NCBI RefSeq assembly: GCF_024199845.1
Contig: NZ_JANADO010000001.1
Coordinates: forward strand, 7,254,001-7,318,000
Reading direction: 5' to 3'
DNA: 64,000 bases
Source: Bradyrhizobium sp. CCGB12
GTDB lineage: Bacteria; Pseudomonadota; Alphaproteobacteria; Rhizobiales; Xanthobacteraceae
The translations under genes were made by a program, and so were the position numbers. Under the pieces are notes generated by a model. It searched no databases. It saw only the letters and a list, made by a program, of their open reading frames with translations, and was not told the origin of the DNA. Of the stretch, positions 29,556-38,901 are shown in pieces; within the stretch, counting starts at the first letter, position 1, and each line of letters starts with the position of its first letter.

Positions 29556-29776
29556 GATCGAAGTCTCTTGAATTCAAGTTTTTGGCCTCGCAATGGCGGA
29601 ACGAGAGCATAAGCCACGCGCGACATGCAAGCTGTGCTGCCGGCATCGCCGTGTGAGCCGAACGACAGGCCGTGCTGAGAAGCCATTGATTTGGGGGCGA
29701 ATTCGGCGCAGGCGGCAAATAAATTAAAGTTTCGTCATGTGTCCGCGCAGGTCGCGATCAGCCGGGGCCAGTGCCG

Positions 29777-30265
29777 TCAGCCGCCGACGGCACTATCCTT
29801 CACCTGACCAACGGCACGGTCCGCGACCGCGTGCTTCAGGTCGATCCGGTCGCGCTGGGATATCCCGAGCAGGTCGGAAGCACGCCAGACGACGTTGTCC
29901 TCGAACTCGCTGACCTGGCCATCGGCATAGACCAGCTCCCACATCATCTGCACGATGCGCTTGCGGCCCTCTTCGTCGAGCGAACGCATGATGACGCTGG
30001 TAAAGTGATAGAGATCGACCGCCTCGCCTTCGACCTGGGTGGCGTCGGCGATCAGCCGGTCCGCGCTGCCCCGGTCGAGCCCAAAGTGGCTTTCAATCAG
30101 GCTGTGCAGCTTACGCTGCTCGGCCGCGGTCGGTTGGCCATCCAGCGAGACCACATGAACCAGCAACGCGGTGGCCGCCAGCCGATAGTCGCTGTCGCCA
30201 AATGCGCGGTCCTGGTCATGGGGAGCAACAATGTCGGCAATGAATTGGCGCAAGCCGTCGAGCAT
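29777..30265 (-). CDS. TerB-like (tellurite-resistance/DUF533-type) protein
   Basis: A 162-residue all-helical protein resembling the TerB domain, with acidic metal-binding-like positions in VHVVSLDGQPTAAEQRKL and WELVYADGQVSEFEDNVVWR. The duplicated D-G-x2-x2-E patterns are the family's hallmark. It has no ter operon partners, so resistance is not implied; many alphaproteobacteria carry a single such gene. The start at ATG 30263-30265 is the first in the conserved part. Confidence 0.85.
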   Translation of the reverse strand: MLDGLRQFIADIVAPHDQDRAFGDSDYRLAATALLVHVVSLDGQPTAAEQRKLHSLIESHFGLDRGSADRLIADATQVEGEAVDLYHFTSVIMRSLDEEGRKRIVQMMWELVYADGQVSEFEDNVVWRASDLLGISQRDRIDLKHAVADRAVGQVKDSAVGG

Positions 30266-30402
30266 GAAATCCTACCGAGATCGATGAAGCCGCAGGGGGC
30301 GGCCGGTACCAGCACTATATGAGCAGCAAACTCAACCGGCGCAACGTGCGACAGCTCCGCGCGCTGCATTACGTTTCGGCAATCTGGGCCGCCCTCATTC
30401 AC

Positions 30403-30484
30403 CGTCATGGCCGGGCTCGTCCCGGCCATCCACGTATATCCGCGAGCGAAGGCGTGGATGCCCGGGTCAAGCCCGGGCATGACA
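30403..30484. repeat. Palindromic repeat, CATGGCCGGG / CCCGGGCATGAC family, copy 2
   Basis: Two complementary halves in the same arrangement as 4049-4135, here directly beside a copy of the TCATTGCGAG family. Confidence 0.85.
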
Positions 30485-30515
30485 ACGGAGAGTGTGGCGC
30501 ATCCGCCTCCACATT

Positions 30516-30602
30516 GTCATTGCGAGGAGTTCTTGCGACGAAGCAATCCAGAGTCTCTCCGTGGAAAGATTCTGGATTGCTTCGCTGCGCTCGCAATGAC
30601 GG
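30516..30602. repeat. Palindromic repeat, TCATTGCGAG/GCAATCCAG family, copy 5
   Basis: GTCATTGCGAGGAGTTCTTGCGACGAAGCAATCCAG with its complement TCTGGATTGCTTCGCTGCGCTCGCAATGAC. It follows 31 bp after another palindromic family, between the TerB-like and cyclase genes. Confidence 0.85.
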
Positions 30603-30628
30603 AGAGTGTAGCAGTCGCCTCCCGACCC

Positions 30629-32038
30629 TCACGGTATCTCGTACACCACCATCTTATCGGCGATGCCGCGCAAGGCCGCCTGCTTCTGGATCGGCTTGAT
30701 CGCGCGCTGCTCGAGCACCTCGGCGACCGCGGGCGCATCGAGCACCGGGCCGGTGATGTGGATCTCCTGCGCAGTCGACAGGCTCTGCACACGGGCGGCG
30801 ATGTTGACGGTCTGACCGAAATAATCCTGCCGCTCGTTCAGCATCACCGCGAGACAGGGACCTTCATGGATGCCGATCTTGACGATGAGGTCGGCAGTGC
30901 CGCGACGCTTGTTGAGCTCGTCCATCGCCCCCCGCATCCGCAGGCCCGCGACGATGGCGTGCTCGGGACGGACGAAGGTCGCCATCACGGCGTCGCCGAT
31001 GGTCTTCACCACCGCACCCTTCTCGGAGGAGATGATCTCGAGCAGCGCGTGGAAATGCGCGCGCACGAGATCGAAGGCGGCGAGATCGCCGACGCGCTCA
31101 TAGAGCGCGGTCGATCCCTTCAGATCTGTGAACAGGAAGGTCAGCGAGGTGATCTGGAGCCGCTGGTCGAGACTGAGATTGTCCGCCTTGAAGACGTCGC
31201 GAAAGGTCTGGTTCGACAGCATCCGCTTGGCGGTGAGGAAAGGCTTGCGCTTGCCGATCAGATGATGAAGCGCCTCGGCCGCGATGAACACCGACGGCAG
31301 CACGCGCACGCCGGCCTGGTTCTCCAGCGACAGCCGCAGCGGACCCGGCCGCATGGTCGTGGTTCCCGTCGGGGCCTGCACCTTGTTGTACATGATGGCG
31401 AGCTGCTGGCGATCCTTGGTCGGCTCGCCCTGGACATCGATGAAATGAGCGGCGTGCGTCACCGGCTCGAAGATGATGACGAAATCGCCTGGCAGCTGTA
31501 GCGACATGGTCGCCTTCTCGCCGGCCGGCAGCTCCATCGTATCCAGCGTCACCTCGTTGGCCAGCGTCGCGAACGACTCCTTGTTGAAGTCGACGCCGGA
31601 GCTCCAGAATATCTGCTTGAAATACTCCCACACCGGAAGCGTATCGGGATCGTGTGCCGCGATGCGCCGGACGCGCGGATTCACGCTGAAGGAGACCTCG
31701 ACCTGATCGTCGACGGAGGCCTTGTAGCCACAGGCGCAGAGCGCACAGTGATAATCGTCGGACTTGAGCGCCTTCAGCGTCGTGTGCGCGCCCAGCACGC
31801 CGCCGCAGCCCGGACACAGCACATTCCAGCCGAGATCGAACAGCCCGAGCCGCGCCGAATGCAGGAATGCGGAGATTGCGTGCTCTTCGTCGACACCATG
31901 CTGCGTGGCAAAGTCGAGGACATTGACGCGGTTGAGCTCGTGATCCTCGCCGTCCTCGATGAGCCGCGCAATCGCGTCGACCACCTTCGCATCGGCGGTC
32001 TGCTTCAGAACGGAAAGCTGGGCCTGGATGTCGCTCAT
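30629..32038 (-). CDS. Class III adenylate/guanylate cyclase with DUF5939-type N-terminus
   Basis: A 469-residue protein. The C-terminal 180 residues form a class III cyclase domain: FLFTDLKGSTALYERVG and KTIGDAVMATF contain the two metal-binding Asp residues and TVNIAARVQ the transition-state Asn and Arg, so it should be active. The N-terminal 280 residues match the DUF5939 cyclase architecture and include a cysteine cluster (C75, C78, C98, C101, C103) that looks like a zinc ribbon. The ATG at 32036-32038 is chosen over an upstream in-frame ATG. It follows the P450 gene on the same strand by 49 bp. Confidence 0.87.
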   Translation of the reverse strand: MSDIQAQLSVLKQTADAKVVDAIARLIEDGEDHELNRVNVLDFATQHGVDEEHAISAFLHSARLGLFDLGWNVLCPGCGGVLGAHTTLKALKSDDYHCALCACGYKASVDDQVEVSFSVNPRVRRIAAHDPDTLPVWEYFKQIFWSSGVDFNKESFATLANEVTLDTMELPAGEKATMSLQLPGDFVIIFEPVTHAAHFIDVQGEPTKDRQQLAIMYNKVQAPTGTTTMRPGPLRLSLENQAGVRVLPSVFIAAEALHHLIGKRKPFLTAKRMLSNQTFRDVFKADNLSLDQRLQITSLTFLFTDLKGSTALYERVGDLAAFDLVRAHFHALLEIISSEKGAVVKTIGDAVMATFVRPEHAIVAGLRMRGAMDELNKRRGTADLIVKIGIHEGPCLAVMLNERQDYFGQTVNIAARVQSLSTAQEIHITGPVLDAPAVAEVLEQRAIKPIQKQAALRGIADKMVVYEIP

Positions 32039-32087
32039 GCGGGACTCTATTTGGGGTGGATCACGCCATCGGCCAGACGGACGCCCG

Positions 32088-33455
32088 TCACCGACGCGTG
32101 ATGCGGAACAGGGGTGAATGGTTCGGCTGGGTCGTGACGACACCGAACGGGATCACGGGAACGGTGTCGGCGAGCTCGACACGGAACGCGCCGACGAGCC
32201 GGGCCAGCGCCAGCACTGACTCGGCCTGCGCGAACGGCGCACCGATGCAGACGCGCGGGCCCGCGCCGAACGGCAAATAGGCGAAACGATCGGGCGCCTC
32301 TTTTGCCATGAAACGTTTTGGAATGAACGCATTCGGTTGATCCCACAGCTTCTCGTGTCGATGCAGCAGCCACGGCGCGATCATGATGATGTCGCCCTTG
32401 CCGATCTCGATTCCGGCCGCATCGTCCTTCTCGCGCGCGGCGCGCGCGACCAGGAACGCCGGCGGGTAGAGCCGCATGGTCTCCTCGATCACCGCACGCG
32501 TGAATTTCTGGCGATCGATGTCAGCCATGCTGTCGAGATGCTCGCCACGGGCCTCGGAGGCGACTTCCTCCTGCGTGTCGAGATCGAGCGCGAGCAGATA
32601 GAGCGCCCAGAACAGCGCCGTCGCCGTGGTCTCGTGACCCGCCAGGATCATGGTCGCGACCTCGTCGATGAGCTGTTCGTCGGAAAAGCCCTTCCCCGTT
32701 TCAGGATCGCGCGCCTCGTCCATGAGATCGAACAGGTCACGTGGCGGCGCACCGTCCTTCTTGCCCGCCGCGCGCCGCTCGGCGATCAGCATGGCGACAA
32801 ATTCGGTCCAGCGCTTGCGGAAGCGCGCCCGCGCGAGATCCATCGGGCTCGGCCAGGACACGGGTAGCACCATGTCGAGGAAATAGGGGCGTCCGAGTCG
32901 CGCGCCATATTCCATGATGAAGTTGCGCAATGTCGCGGCATGCCGGTCCATGCCGAACGAGAACATCGTGCGGCCGGCGATCTCGAGCGTCATGCGCTGC
33001 AAAACCTCGCGCAGGTCGAGGGGCTCGCCGGATTGCGCCTTCAGCTTTGCGATGGTCTCGTCGAGCACCGCAGTCATATGCGGGACGAGATTTGCGGTGG
33101 CGCGCGGCGTGAAGGCCGGGGCGAGCGTGCGGCGCTGAAACGTCCAGGAATGACCCTCCGCAATCAGGAGGCCGTCACCGAGCACGGGGCGCAGCATCCG
33201 AATGCCCGCCGGCGTGCGCGTATAGTTCTGGTAATTGTTGAGCAAGACGTGCCGGATCGCGTCCGGCCGGTTGAGAATGAAGCTGTTGCGGAAGAAAAAG
33301 CGGCCCGGGATGACCTCTTCCTCATAGGCGCGCTGCCCCCAGGTCGCGATCATGTTCTGCCTGATGACCGCGAGCTTGCCAAGGAACGACATGTCGTCCG
33401 GTGCACGCGGCGGGGTCGGAGGGACGATGGGCCGACGCACGCTGGCGATGTTCAT
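32088..33455 (-). CDS. Cytochrome P450
   Basis: A 455-residue haem-thiolate monooxygenase. The haem-binding loop is FGAGPRVCIG with the axial Cys at about C403. The I-helix oxygen motif is AGHETTATALF and the K-helix ExxR is EETMRLYPPAF. The general layout is closest to eukaryote-like bacterial P450s (long E-class type) that oxidise fatty acids or hydrophobic compounds; the substrate is unknown. No ferredoxin or reductase gene adjoins. The start at ATG 33453-33455 is supported by conserved sequence from the first 30 residues. Confidence 0.94.
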   Translation of the reverse strand: MNIASVRRPIVPPTPPRAPDDMSFLGKLAVIRQNMIATWGQRAYEEEVIPGRFFFRNSFILNRPDAIRHVLLNNYQNYTRTPAGIRMLRPVLGDGLLIAEGHSWTFQRRTLAPAFTPRATANLVPHMTAVLDETIAKLKAQSGEPLDLREVLQRMTLEIAGRTMFSFGMDRHAATLRNFIMEYGARLGRPYFLDMVLPVSWPSPMDLARARFRKRWTEFVAMLIAERRAAGKKDGAPPRDLFDLMDEARDPETGKGFSDEQLIDEVATMILAGHETTATALFWALYLLALDLDTQEEVASEARGEHLDSMADIDRQKFTRAVIEETMRLYPPAFLVARAAREKDDAAGIEIGKGDIIMIAPWLLHRHEKLWDQPNAFIPKRFMAKEAPDRFAYLPFGAGPRVCIGAPFAQAESVLALARLVGAFRVELADTVPVIPFGVVTTQPNHSPLFRITRR

Positions 33456-33490
33456 GGCTCCCTCCCGAGAGATGTGATGCAGGCAAATAG

Positions 33491-34864
33491 CTAGTAAGTC
33501 AGTTCGGCAATCGCAATCCTGTTCTCCGCGGCAGGCCAGGCGCGTGCCACAATCCGTTCTTCGCCGAACTCGGCCACGATGTTACGTCCGACCTCAGCCG
33601 CCGAAAGCCGCAATGTTGCTGCCGCATCCGTAGGCACGCCCGGCTTGACGTCGGCGGGCTCCTTGCCGTCGAGCAGCACCACGTCCCGCGGCAGGCCGAA
33701 ATAGCCGCGTGGCCGTGACATGATCACGACAGCCCCCGCGTCCTTGTCGGCGGGCCCGAGCGGACGCGCGGCGCGCAGATGCACGACCTCGGACGAGCGC
33801 GGGAAGGGCGAACGATAGATGTGCGTCGTCGGCGCATCGGGCGACGCCAGGACGAATTCAAGCGACCAGGCGGGATCGACCTGCGCCGGTCCCCAGCGGC
33901 CGTCGGCACCGGTCTTCGAGCTGTGCAACGCACTGCCCTTGCGCTCTCCTGTATCAGGGTCAATGCGGAAGATATCGACCGTTGCGCCCGCGACCGGGCG
34001 GTTGGTCGGTACGCCCGCCGGCGTGCCCGTGACCAAACCGCTCAATTTCACACTTGCCTCCGGAACAATCGCGATGCGCGTGGGCTCGCGCCCGGCGATG
34101 AACTTGTAGATTTCCCGGAAGGCGCGCGGATGAAACGCTACCTCGCGATGATCGAGCGCACCGAGCACAAGGTTGGTGGCGCCTTTCAGCTCAGGCCCCT
34201 CATTGGTGACGCCGGTCGGCGCGCCGGGCTTGCCGATGAAGCGGCCGTCGGCTTGCGCATATTTGTCCAGGCCGTCGCTGCGCAGCGTGAGAAAAGCCGT
34301 GCCCGGCGTCACCTCGCTCTCGCCCTCGTTGAGGCTGCGCAGGAATGTACCGCGGCCGTTGAACTCGTTGTTGGGCGTATCGTCGATCGCGAACACGCCG
34401 TGATTGGGCGTGCCGCACAGGACGGCGTGGCTGACATCGCCGACACCGCCATTCTTGATGACGTTGCGGATCGCATAGCCGCCGCGGGAGCTGCCCACCA
34501 GCGCCACGCGGGACGCGCCGGTGCGGCGCTTCAGGTCGGCAATGGCGGCGGCGAGCTCGCGGCGCTGGTCCTCGGTCGAGGAGCGGTTCGCCTGCTCGAC
34601 CTTGTCGTCGCTCCGCGCCAGCGGATCGGTGAAATTGATCGCCATCATGCGATCGCGTGCGATGCCGTTGGATTCCATCCGCCACAAGGTCGTCATCCAG
34701 AGCGCATCGTAGTCGCCATTACCGTGAACGAACAGGATCGGCGGCACCTCGGCGCTCGGCGCTGCGGCAGGGGCAGTTTGGGCCAGTGCGCCCGCCCGCA
34801 AGCTCGCAACCGCGAAAGGCAAGCTGCCCGCCCCCTGCAGGATCGTCCGTCGCGACAGCGTCAT
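33491..34864 (-). CDS. Tat-exported alpha/beta hydrolase with C-terminal beta-sandwich domain
   Basis: A 457-residue exported hydrolase. A twin-arginine signal (SRRTILQGAGSLPFAV) opens the protein. The hydrolase part has the motif LVGSSRGGYAIRN at about residues 130-142 as nucleophile elbow and LFVHGNGDYDALW-like HGNG near the start (PPILFVHGNGDYD). From about residue 265 the C-terminus (LSGLVTGTPAGVPTNRPVAG) looks like an immunoglobulin-like or carbohydrate-binding beta domain. The ATG at 34862-34864 follows AGGGGGAA. It is likely a secreted esterase or lipase; the substrate is unknown. Confidence 0.8.
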   Translation of the reverse strand: MTLSRRTILQGAGSLPFAVASLRAGALAQTAPAAAPSAEVPPILFVHGNGDYDALWMTTLWRMESNGIARDRMMAINFTDPLARSDDKVEQANRSSTEDQRRELAAAIADLKRRTGASRVALVGSSRGGYAIRNVIKNGGVGDVSHAVLCGTPNHGVFAIDDTPNNEFNGRGTFLRSLNEGESEVTPGTAFLTLRSDGLDKYAQADGRFIGKPGAPTGVTNEGPELKGATNLVLGALDHREVAFHPRAFREIYKFIAGREPTRIAIVPEASVKLSGLVTGTPAGVPTNRPVAGATVDIFRIDPDTGERKGSALHSSKTGADGRWGPAQVDPAWSLEFVLASPDAPTTHIYRSPFPRSSEVVHLRAARPLGPADKDAGAVVIMSRPRGYFGLPRDVVLLDGKEPADVKPGVPTDAAATLRLSAAEVGRNIVAEFGEERIVARAWPAAENRIAIAELTY

Positions 34865-34999
34865 GTGTTCCCCCTGGCAAACCATCTCTTTGCACCGCTT
34901 ATAGCGGCCTAACCACTGGACAGCGAAGGACTTTCGCAGGCATCACTGAATTTGCCGGAATCGCCAAGACCACTTCTGACACCCGATATGGAAGGGGAT

Positions 35000-36688
35000 A
35001 TGACCGAGCAGACGAACCGCCAGAAATTTGCCGGTGACGGCATCACCGCGCCCCTGCGGTACACATTGTTCCGGCGCATCTGGCTCGCCAGCCTGCTCTC
35101 CAATCTCGGCCTCCTGATCCAGGGCGTGGGCGCCGCCTGGGCGATGACGCAGATGGCGGCCTCGGCCGACAAGGTGGCGCTGGTGCAGACCGCCTTGATG
35201 CTGCCGATCATGCTGATCTCGATGCCGGCCGGCGCCATCGCCGACATGTATGACCGCCGCATCGTCACCCTGGTCTCGCTCTCGATCGCCTTGATCGGCG
35301 CGAGCGCGCTCACCGTGCTGGCCGGCTTTAACCTGATCACCCCCGAATTGCTGCTCGCCTTCTGCTTCGTGGTCGGCAGCGGCAATGCGCTGTTCGGCCC
35401 GGCTTGGCAGTCCTCGGTCAGCGAACAGGTGCCGCCCGACGCCCTGCCGTCCGCGGTGGCGCTGAACGGCATCAGCTATAACATCGCACGCAGCTTCGGC
35501 CCTGCGGTCGGCGGCGTGATCGTCGCTGCGCTCGGCGCGGTGGCGGCGTTCGCCGCCAACGCGATCCTCTATCTGCCGCTGCTTGTGGTGCTGCTGCTCT
35601 GGCGTCGCAGCACCGAGCCCTCGCGCCTGCCGCGGGAGAAGCTCAACCGCGCCATGGTCTCTGGCTTCCGCTACATCACCAATTCGCCGCCGATCAAGAT
35701 CGTGCTGTTGCGCACGCTGGTGATGGGCCTGATCGGCGGCGCCATCATGGCGCTGATGCCGCTGGTCGCGCGCGACCTGCTGCATGGCGGCGCGCAGACC
35801 TACGGCATCATGCTCGGCGCTTTCGGCATGGGCGCGGTGGTTGGTGCGCTCAACATCCACGAATTGCGCAAGCGCATGAGCGGCGAGGCCGCGATCCGCG
35901 CCTGCACCATCTCGATGGCCTTCGCGATGGCCGCGATCGCCGTGAGCACAGAGCCGGTGCTGACGGCAACCGCGCTGGTGCTGGCCGGCGCGGTCTGGAT
36001 GGCCGCGGTGGCGCTCTTCAATATCGGCGTGCAGCTGTCGGCGCCGCGCTGGGTTGCCGGCCGTTCGCTCGCGGCGTTCCAGGCCTCGATTTCGGGCGGC
36101 ATCGCGATCGGCGCCTGGGGCTGGGGCCATCTCACCGACTATGCCGGGGTCGAGATCGCGCTGCTGACGGCGGCTGGCCTGATGCTGATCTCGCCGCTGC
36201 TCGGGATCTGGCTCACGATGCCGCGCGTCGGCGCGCGCAACGAGGATGCTGAGGTGCTGGCCGATCCCGAGGTGAAGCTCTCGCTGACCGGCCGCAGCGG
36301 GCCCCTGGTGGTCGAGATCGAATACCGGGTGAGCCAGGAGAACGCCCGCGCTTTCCACAACGTGATGCAGGACGTGCAGCTCTCGCGCCAGCGCAACGGC
36401 GCCTATGGCTGGTCGATCGCGCGCGACATCGCCGATCCCGAGTTGTGGACCGAGCGTTATCACTGTCCGACCTGGTTCGACTATCTGCGCCAGCGCAACC
36501 GCTCGACCCAGTCCGAGCGCGCGCTGCACCAGGAGGCAATCGCCTTCCACATCGGCCCCGACCCGGTGCGGATCCGCCGCATGCTGGAGCGTCCATTCGG
36601 CTCGGTGCGCTGGAAGGAGGAGACGCCGGACCGCGCCAACAGCGAGGTGCTGCCGGTGGTTGCGACCGCGGCAGGGAGCAGCACGTAA
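35000..36688 (+). CDS. MFS exporter of the transmembrane secretion effector (MFS_3) family
   Basis: A 562-residue transporter. About twelve membrane segments span residues 25-415, beginning LFRRIWLASLLSNLG, with the conserved MFS loop after TM2 reading AGAIADMYDRRIV. A C-terminal cytosolic domain of about 110 residues (from VEIEYRVSQENARAFHNVMQ) has a dimeric alpha/beta barrel-like look, as in other members of this family, which includes the enterobactin exporter EntS. The ATG at 35000 follows AAGGGGAT; a longer in-frame start at 34952 is less likely. The exported compound is not predictable. Confidence 0.88.
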   Translation: MTEQTNRQKFAGDGITAPLRYTLFRRIWLASLLSNLGLLIQGVGAAWAMTQMAASADKVALVQTALMLPIMLISMPAGAIADMYDRRIVTLVSLSIALIGASALTVLAGFNLITPELLLAFCFVVGSGNALFGPAWQSSVSEQVPPDALPSAVALNGISYNIARSFGPAVGGVIVAALGAVAAFAANAILYLPLLVVLLLWRRSTEPSRLPREKLNRAMVSGFRYITNSPPIKIVLLRTLVMGLIGGAIMALMPLVARDLLHGGAQTYGIMLGAFGMGAVVGALNIHELRKRMSGEAAIRACTISMAFAMAAIAVSTEPVLTATALVLAGAVWMAAVALFNIGVQLSAPRWVAGRSLAAFQASISGGIAIGAWGWGHLTDYAGVEIALLTAAGLMLISPLLGIWLTMPRVGARNEDAEVLADPEVKLSLTGRSGPLVVEIEYRVSQENARAFHNVMQDVQLSRQRNGAYGWSIARDIADPELWTERYHCPTWFDYLRQRNRSTQSERALHQEAIAFHIGPDPVRIRRMLERPFGSVRWKEETPDRANSEVLPVVATAAGSST

Positions 36689-36698
36689 TTCTTGCTTC

Positions 36699-36784
36699 GT
36701 AGCCCGGATGGAGCGCAGCGCAATCCGGGGTTCTGTCCGCGTGGCGAGATTTCCCGGATTTCGCTTCGCTCCATCCGGGCTACC
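36699..36784. repeat. Palindromic repeat, GTAGCCCGGATGGAGCG / CTCCATCCGGGCTAC family
   Basis: GTAGCCCGGATGGAGCGCAGCGCAATCCGGG and the complementary right arm CCCGGATTTCGCTTCGCTCCATCCGGGCTAC make an extended hairpin. It lies between the MFS and Cys-rich genes, which converge here. Confidence 0.85.
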
Positions 36785-36792
36785 ACAACGAA

Positions 36793-37008
36793 CTACTGCC
36801 CGTGATCCGTCAGCACCTTGTCGCAGCCTTTGCTTAGCCGGCTGCGGTTCTGCTTCAGGCAGGCGAGCACGGCGCCATCGCCATTGTTCATCACGGGACG
36901 GCAGAAACGCGAGACATCGCGCGCGCAGGCATCGTGGCCGGGCTGCTGCTGAGCGAACGCACCCGATGCGCACAGGAGCAAAGGAATAATGAAAAGAAAT
37001 CTGGCCAT
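36793..37008 (-). CDS. Small secreted Cys-rich-repeat protein
   Basis: A 71-residue protein with a signal peptide (ending SGAFAQ) followed by a mature part of about 50 residues with four cysteines. The spacing C-ARDVSRF-C, then C, then C resembles a single cysteine-rich repeat of the GLG1/Golgi type, known in bacteria as small secreted domains of unknown use. It is clearly related to the larger neighbour at 37203-37523 (ACLKQNRSRLSKGCDKVL against ACMIKHRSDLSAGCRAVM). The start at ATG 37006-37008 opens a good signal sequence. Confidence 0.8.
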   Translation of the reverse strand: MARFLFIIPLLLCASGAFAQQQPGHDACARDVSRFCRPVMNNGDGAVLACLKQNRSRLSKGCDKVLTDHGQ

Positions 37009-37202
37009 CGCGTAATGCCTCTTACCCGGACGAATGTGCGGGCGAAGCTAGTGCGCTGATCCCGGAGCCGCAACGGCTTTGTTGACTGACTGCAACGCGC
37101 CACCGCGTGGCCCGGCTTGACGCCGGGGCACATTGCTGGGGAGCTGACCGACGCAACGAGGGCCGTATTGCTTACTGCTTGTCTCTTACTGCTTGTCTCT
37201 TG

Positions 37203-37523
37203 CTACTTGTCCTGGGCGTCAGCGACCTTGCGCGACGCGCCCTTGGCGAGGTCCTTGTCCATCACCGCGCGGCAGCCGGCGCTCAGATCCGAACGATGCT
37301 TGATCATGCACGCGGTGATCTTCGGGATGTTGGGGATCTCCGCCGAGCAGAGACGGAAGGCGTCGCCAGTGCACATCTGCTGCGCCTCGGATGAGAAGGC
37401 GAAGCTCGAGGTCGTCGAGGCGATCGAGACGATGGCGGCAAAGCCCAGGGCCAGGCCGGTGTCGCGGATCTTGCTCGTCAGGGACTTCTCAGAAAGGGAC
37501 TTGCCAGAAAAAGACTTGGTCAT
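37203..37523 (-). CDS. Secreted Cys-rich-repeat protein, paralogue of the neighbour
   Basis: A 106-residue secreted protein with the same Cys pattern as the downstream 71-residue gene (CTGDAFRLC, then a CMIKHRSDLSAGC block). Residues 1-40 hold an N-terminal extension rich in Ser/Lys with a repeated SLSEKSL-type stretch before the membrane signal (LGFAAIVSIASTTSSFAF). The ATG at 37521-37523 gives this layout; a longer frame to 37646 adds nothing conserved. The two genes are 190 bp apart on the same strand and probably arose by duplication. Function is unknown. Confidence 0.75.
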   Translation of the reverse strand: MTKSFSGKSLSEKSLTSKIRDTGLALGFAAIVSIASTTSSFAFSSEAQQMCTGDAFRLCSAEIPNIPKITACMIKHRSDLSAGCRAVMDKDLAKGASRKVADAQDK

Positions 37524-37776
37524 TTGAAGCTCCCATTGGCACCGCCACTGGCGGGCCCGTTGTTGATGGGAGCTACGATGCTCCGGCAAAACAATTTCCA
37601 CTGTGATGACGGTCACGGGAGGCCCAGCCTTTGTGACGTCGGTCACTTTGGCGCACCGCGCTGAAATTCCTCGGCAACCGCTGTCGCGTTGGTGTCACGT
37701 TAACTGTTCCTTCGCATTAATGGCTCGTCGCGCGGGAAATTCCGCCGGTTTGGTTGCGTAATTGGAAAGAATAGCG

Positions 37777-38826
37777 ATGCGTAATGCGTTGGGCCTGATG
37801 CTGGCCAGTGTAGTTGCGGCGGTCGTGATTGCCGCCGGCGGTTGGTTTTATTATTCCGCGCGCGCCGACCAGGGCGCGCCCAAGACAGTTGCCGCCCGTG
37901 CCGCCGATCAATTGCCGGCGCAGGCGAAGCTCACGGCCAGGGATGACGTCGAGACCACCGCGGCGATCGCGGCCAAGCCGGCAGCTGCTGCTCCGGCGCC
38001 TGCGCCCGCCCCCGCTATGCCGGTGCAGCAGAAACAGGCCTGCGCCAATCCGAACGCGCTGGGTGTGTCCCGCGTGGTCGAGATCGACACCACCGGCGGT
38101 CCCGGCTTCGGCTTCGAGCACTTCAAGCAGTTCGACTTCCTCACCGAAAAGGAGGTCGTGCTGACCTTCGACGACGGTCCGTGGCCGGTGAACACGCCCG
38201 CAGTGCTGAAGGCGCTCGCGGATGAATGTACCAAGGGCCTGTTCTTCTCGGTCGGCAAGCACGCGACCTACCATCCGGAAATCCTGAAACAGGTGCTGGC
38301 CCAGGGCCACACGGTCGGCACGCACACCTGGTCGCACGTCAACCTCAACAGCAAGAAGATGACGGAGCAGCAGGTCAAGGACGAGGTCGAGAAGGGTTTT
38401 AGCGCGGTGAGATTCGCGCTCGGCACCAACCCGGCGCCATTCTTCCGCTTCCCGCAGCTCCAGCACAATCCGGCGATGGTGACCTATTTCGGCACCCGCA
38501 ACGTCGCGATGTTCTCGACCGACATCGACTCCTTCGATTTCAGGAAGGGCGCGACGCCCGAGAAGATCGTCGAGACCGTGATGACCAGGCTCGACAAGCT
38601 CGGCAAGGGTATCATTCTGATGCACGACTTCCAGAAGCACACCGGCGAAGCCATGCCGGCGCTGCTCGCGCGGCTGAAGGCGGGCGGCTACAAGGTCGTG
38701 CAGATGAAGGCCAAGACCACGTTCCAGACGCTGCCGGAATATGACGAGGCGCTGCTGAAGGACCTGAAGGTACCGACCTCGAGCGCACGTCCGATCTCGA
38801 GCGTGGTACAGACCGTCTCGCAGTAA
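37777..38826 (+). CDS. Polysaccharide deacetylase (NodB-like) with N-terminal anchor
   Basis: A 349-residue carbohydrate esterase family 4 protein. Residues 6-24 form an N-terminal membrane helix or uncleaved signal, then an Ala/Pro linker leads to the NodB homology domain at about residues 120-310. The catalytic base and metal ligands are visible: TFDDGPWPVNTP (Asp pair) and GTHTWSHVNL (His-x3-His). The FRFPQLQHNP region and MLHDFQKHT-like IILMHDFQKHT complete the motif set. It should remove acetyl groups from an N-acetylated polymer such as peptidoglycan or chitin-like chains. The ATG at 37777 has GGAAAG upstream. Confidence 0.9.
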   Translation: MRNALGLMLASVVAAVVIAAGGWFYYSARADQGAPKTVAARAADQLPAQAKLTARDDVETTAAIAAKPAAAAPAPAPAPAMPVQQKQACANPNALGVSRVVEIDTTGGPGFGFEHFKQFDFLTEKEVVLTFDDGPWPVNTPAVLKALADECTKGLFFSVGKHATYHPEILKQVLAQGHTVGTHTWSHVNLNSKKMTEQQVKDEVEKGFSAVRFALGTNPAPFFRFPQLQHNPAMVTYFGTRNVAMFSTDIDSFDFRKGATPEKIVETVMTRLDKLGKGIILMHDFQKHTGEAMPALLARLKAGGYKVVQMKAKTTFQTLPEYDEALLKDLKVPTSSARPISSVVQTVSQ

Positions 38827-38858
38827 GCGCCGTCGATCAGATCCAGAACTCGCGCATG

Positions 38859-38881
38859 ATGGCCGGGCTTGTCCCGGCCAT
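38859..38881. repeat. Solo half of the GGCCGGGCTTGTCCCGGCC family
   Basis: ATGGCCGGG-CTTGT-CCCGGCCAT is one hairpin half of the element at 4049-4135, with no partner half. It follows the deacetylase stop by 34 bp. Confidence 0.7.
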
Positions 38882-38901
38882 TTGCTTTTGGAGCGAGCGG
38901 C

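Noticed and set aside
34943..36973. A 676-codon open frame on the minus strand opposite the MFS gene
   Set aside because: It is the mirror of a well-supported transporter. Long antisense frames like this arise from high GC at third positions, and its product is a low-complexity Arg/His/Asp-rich sequence without motifs.
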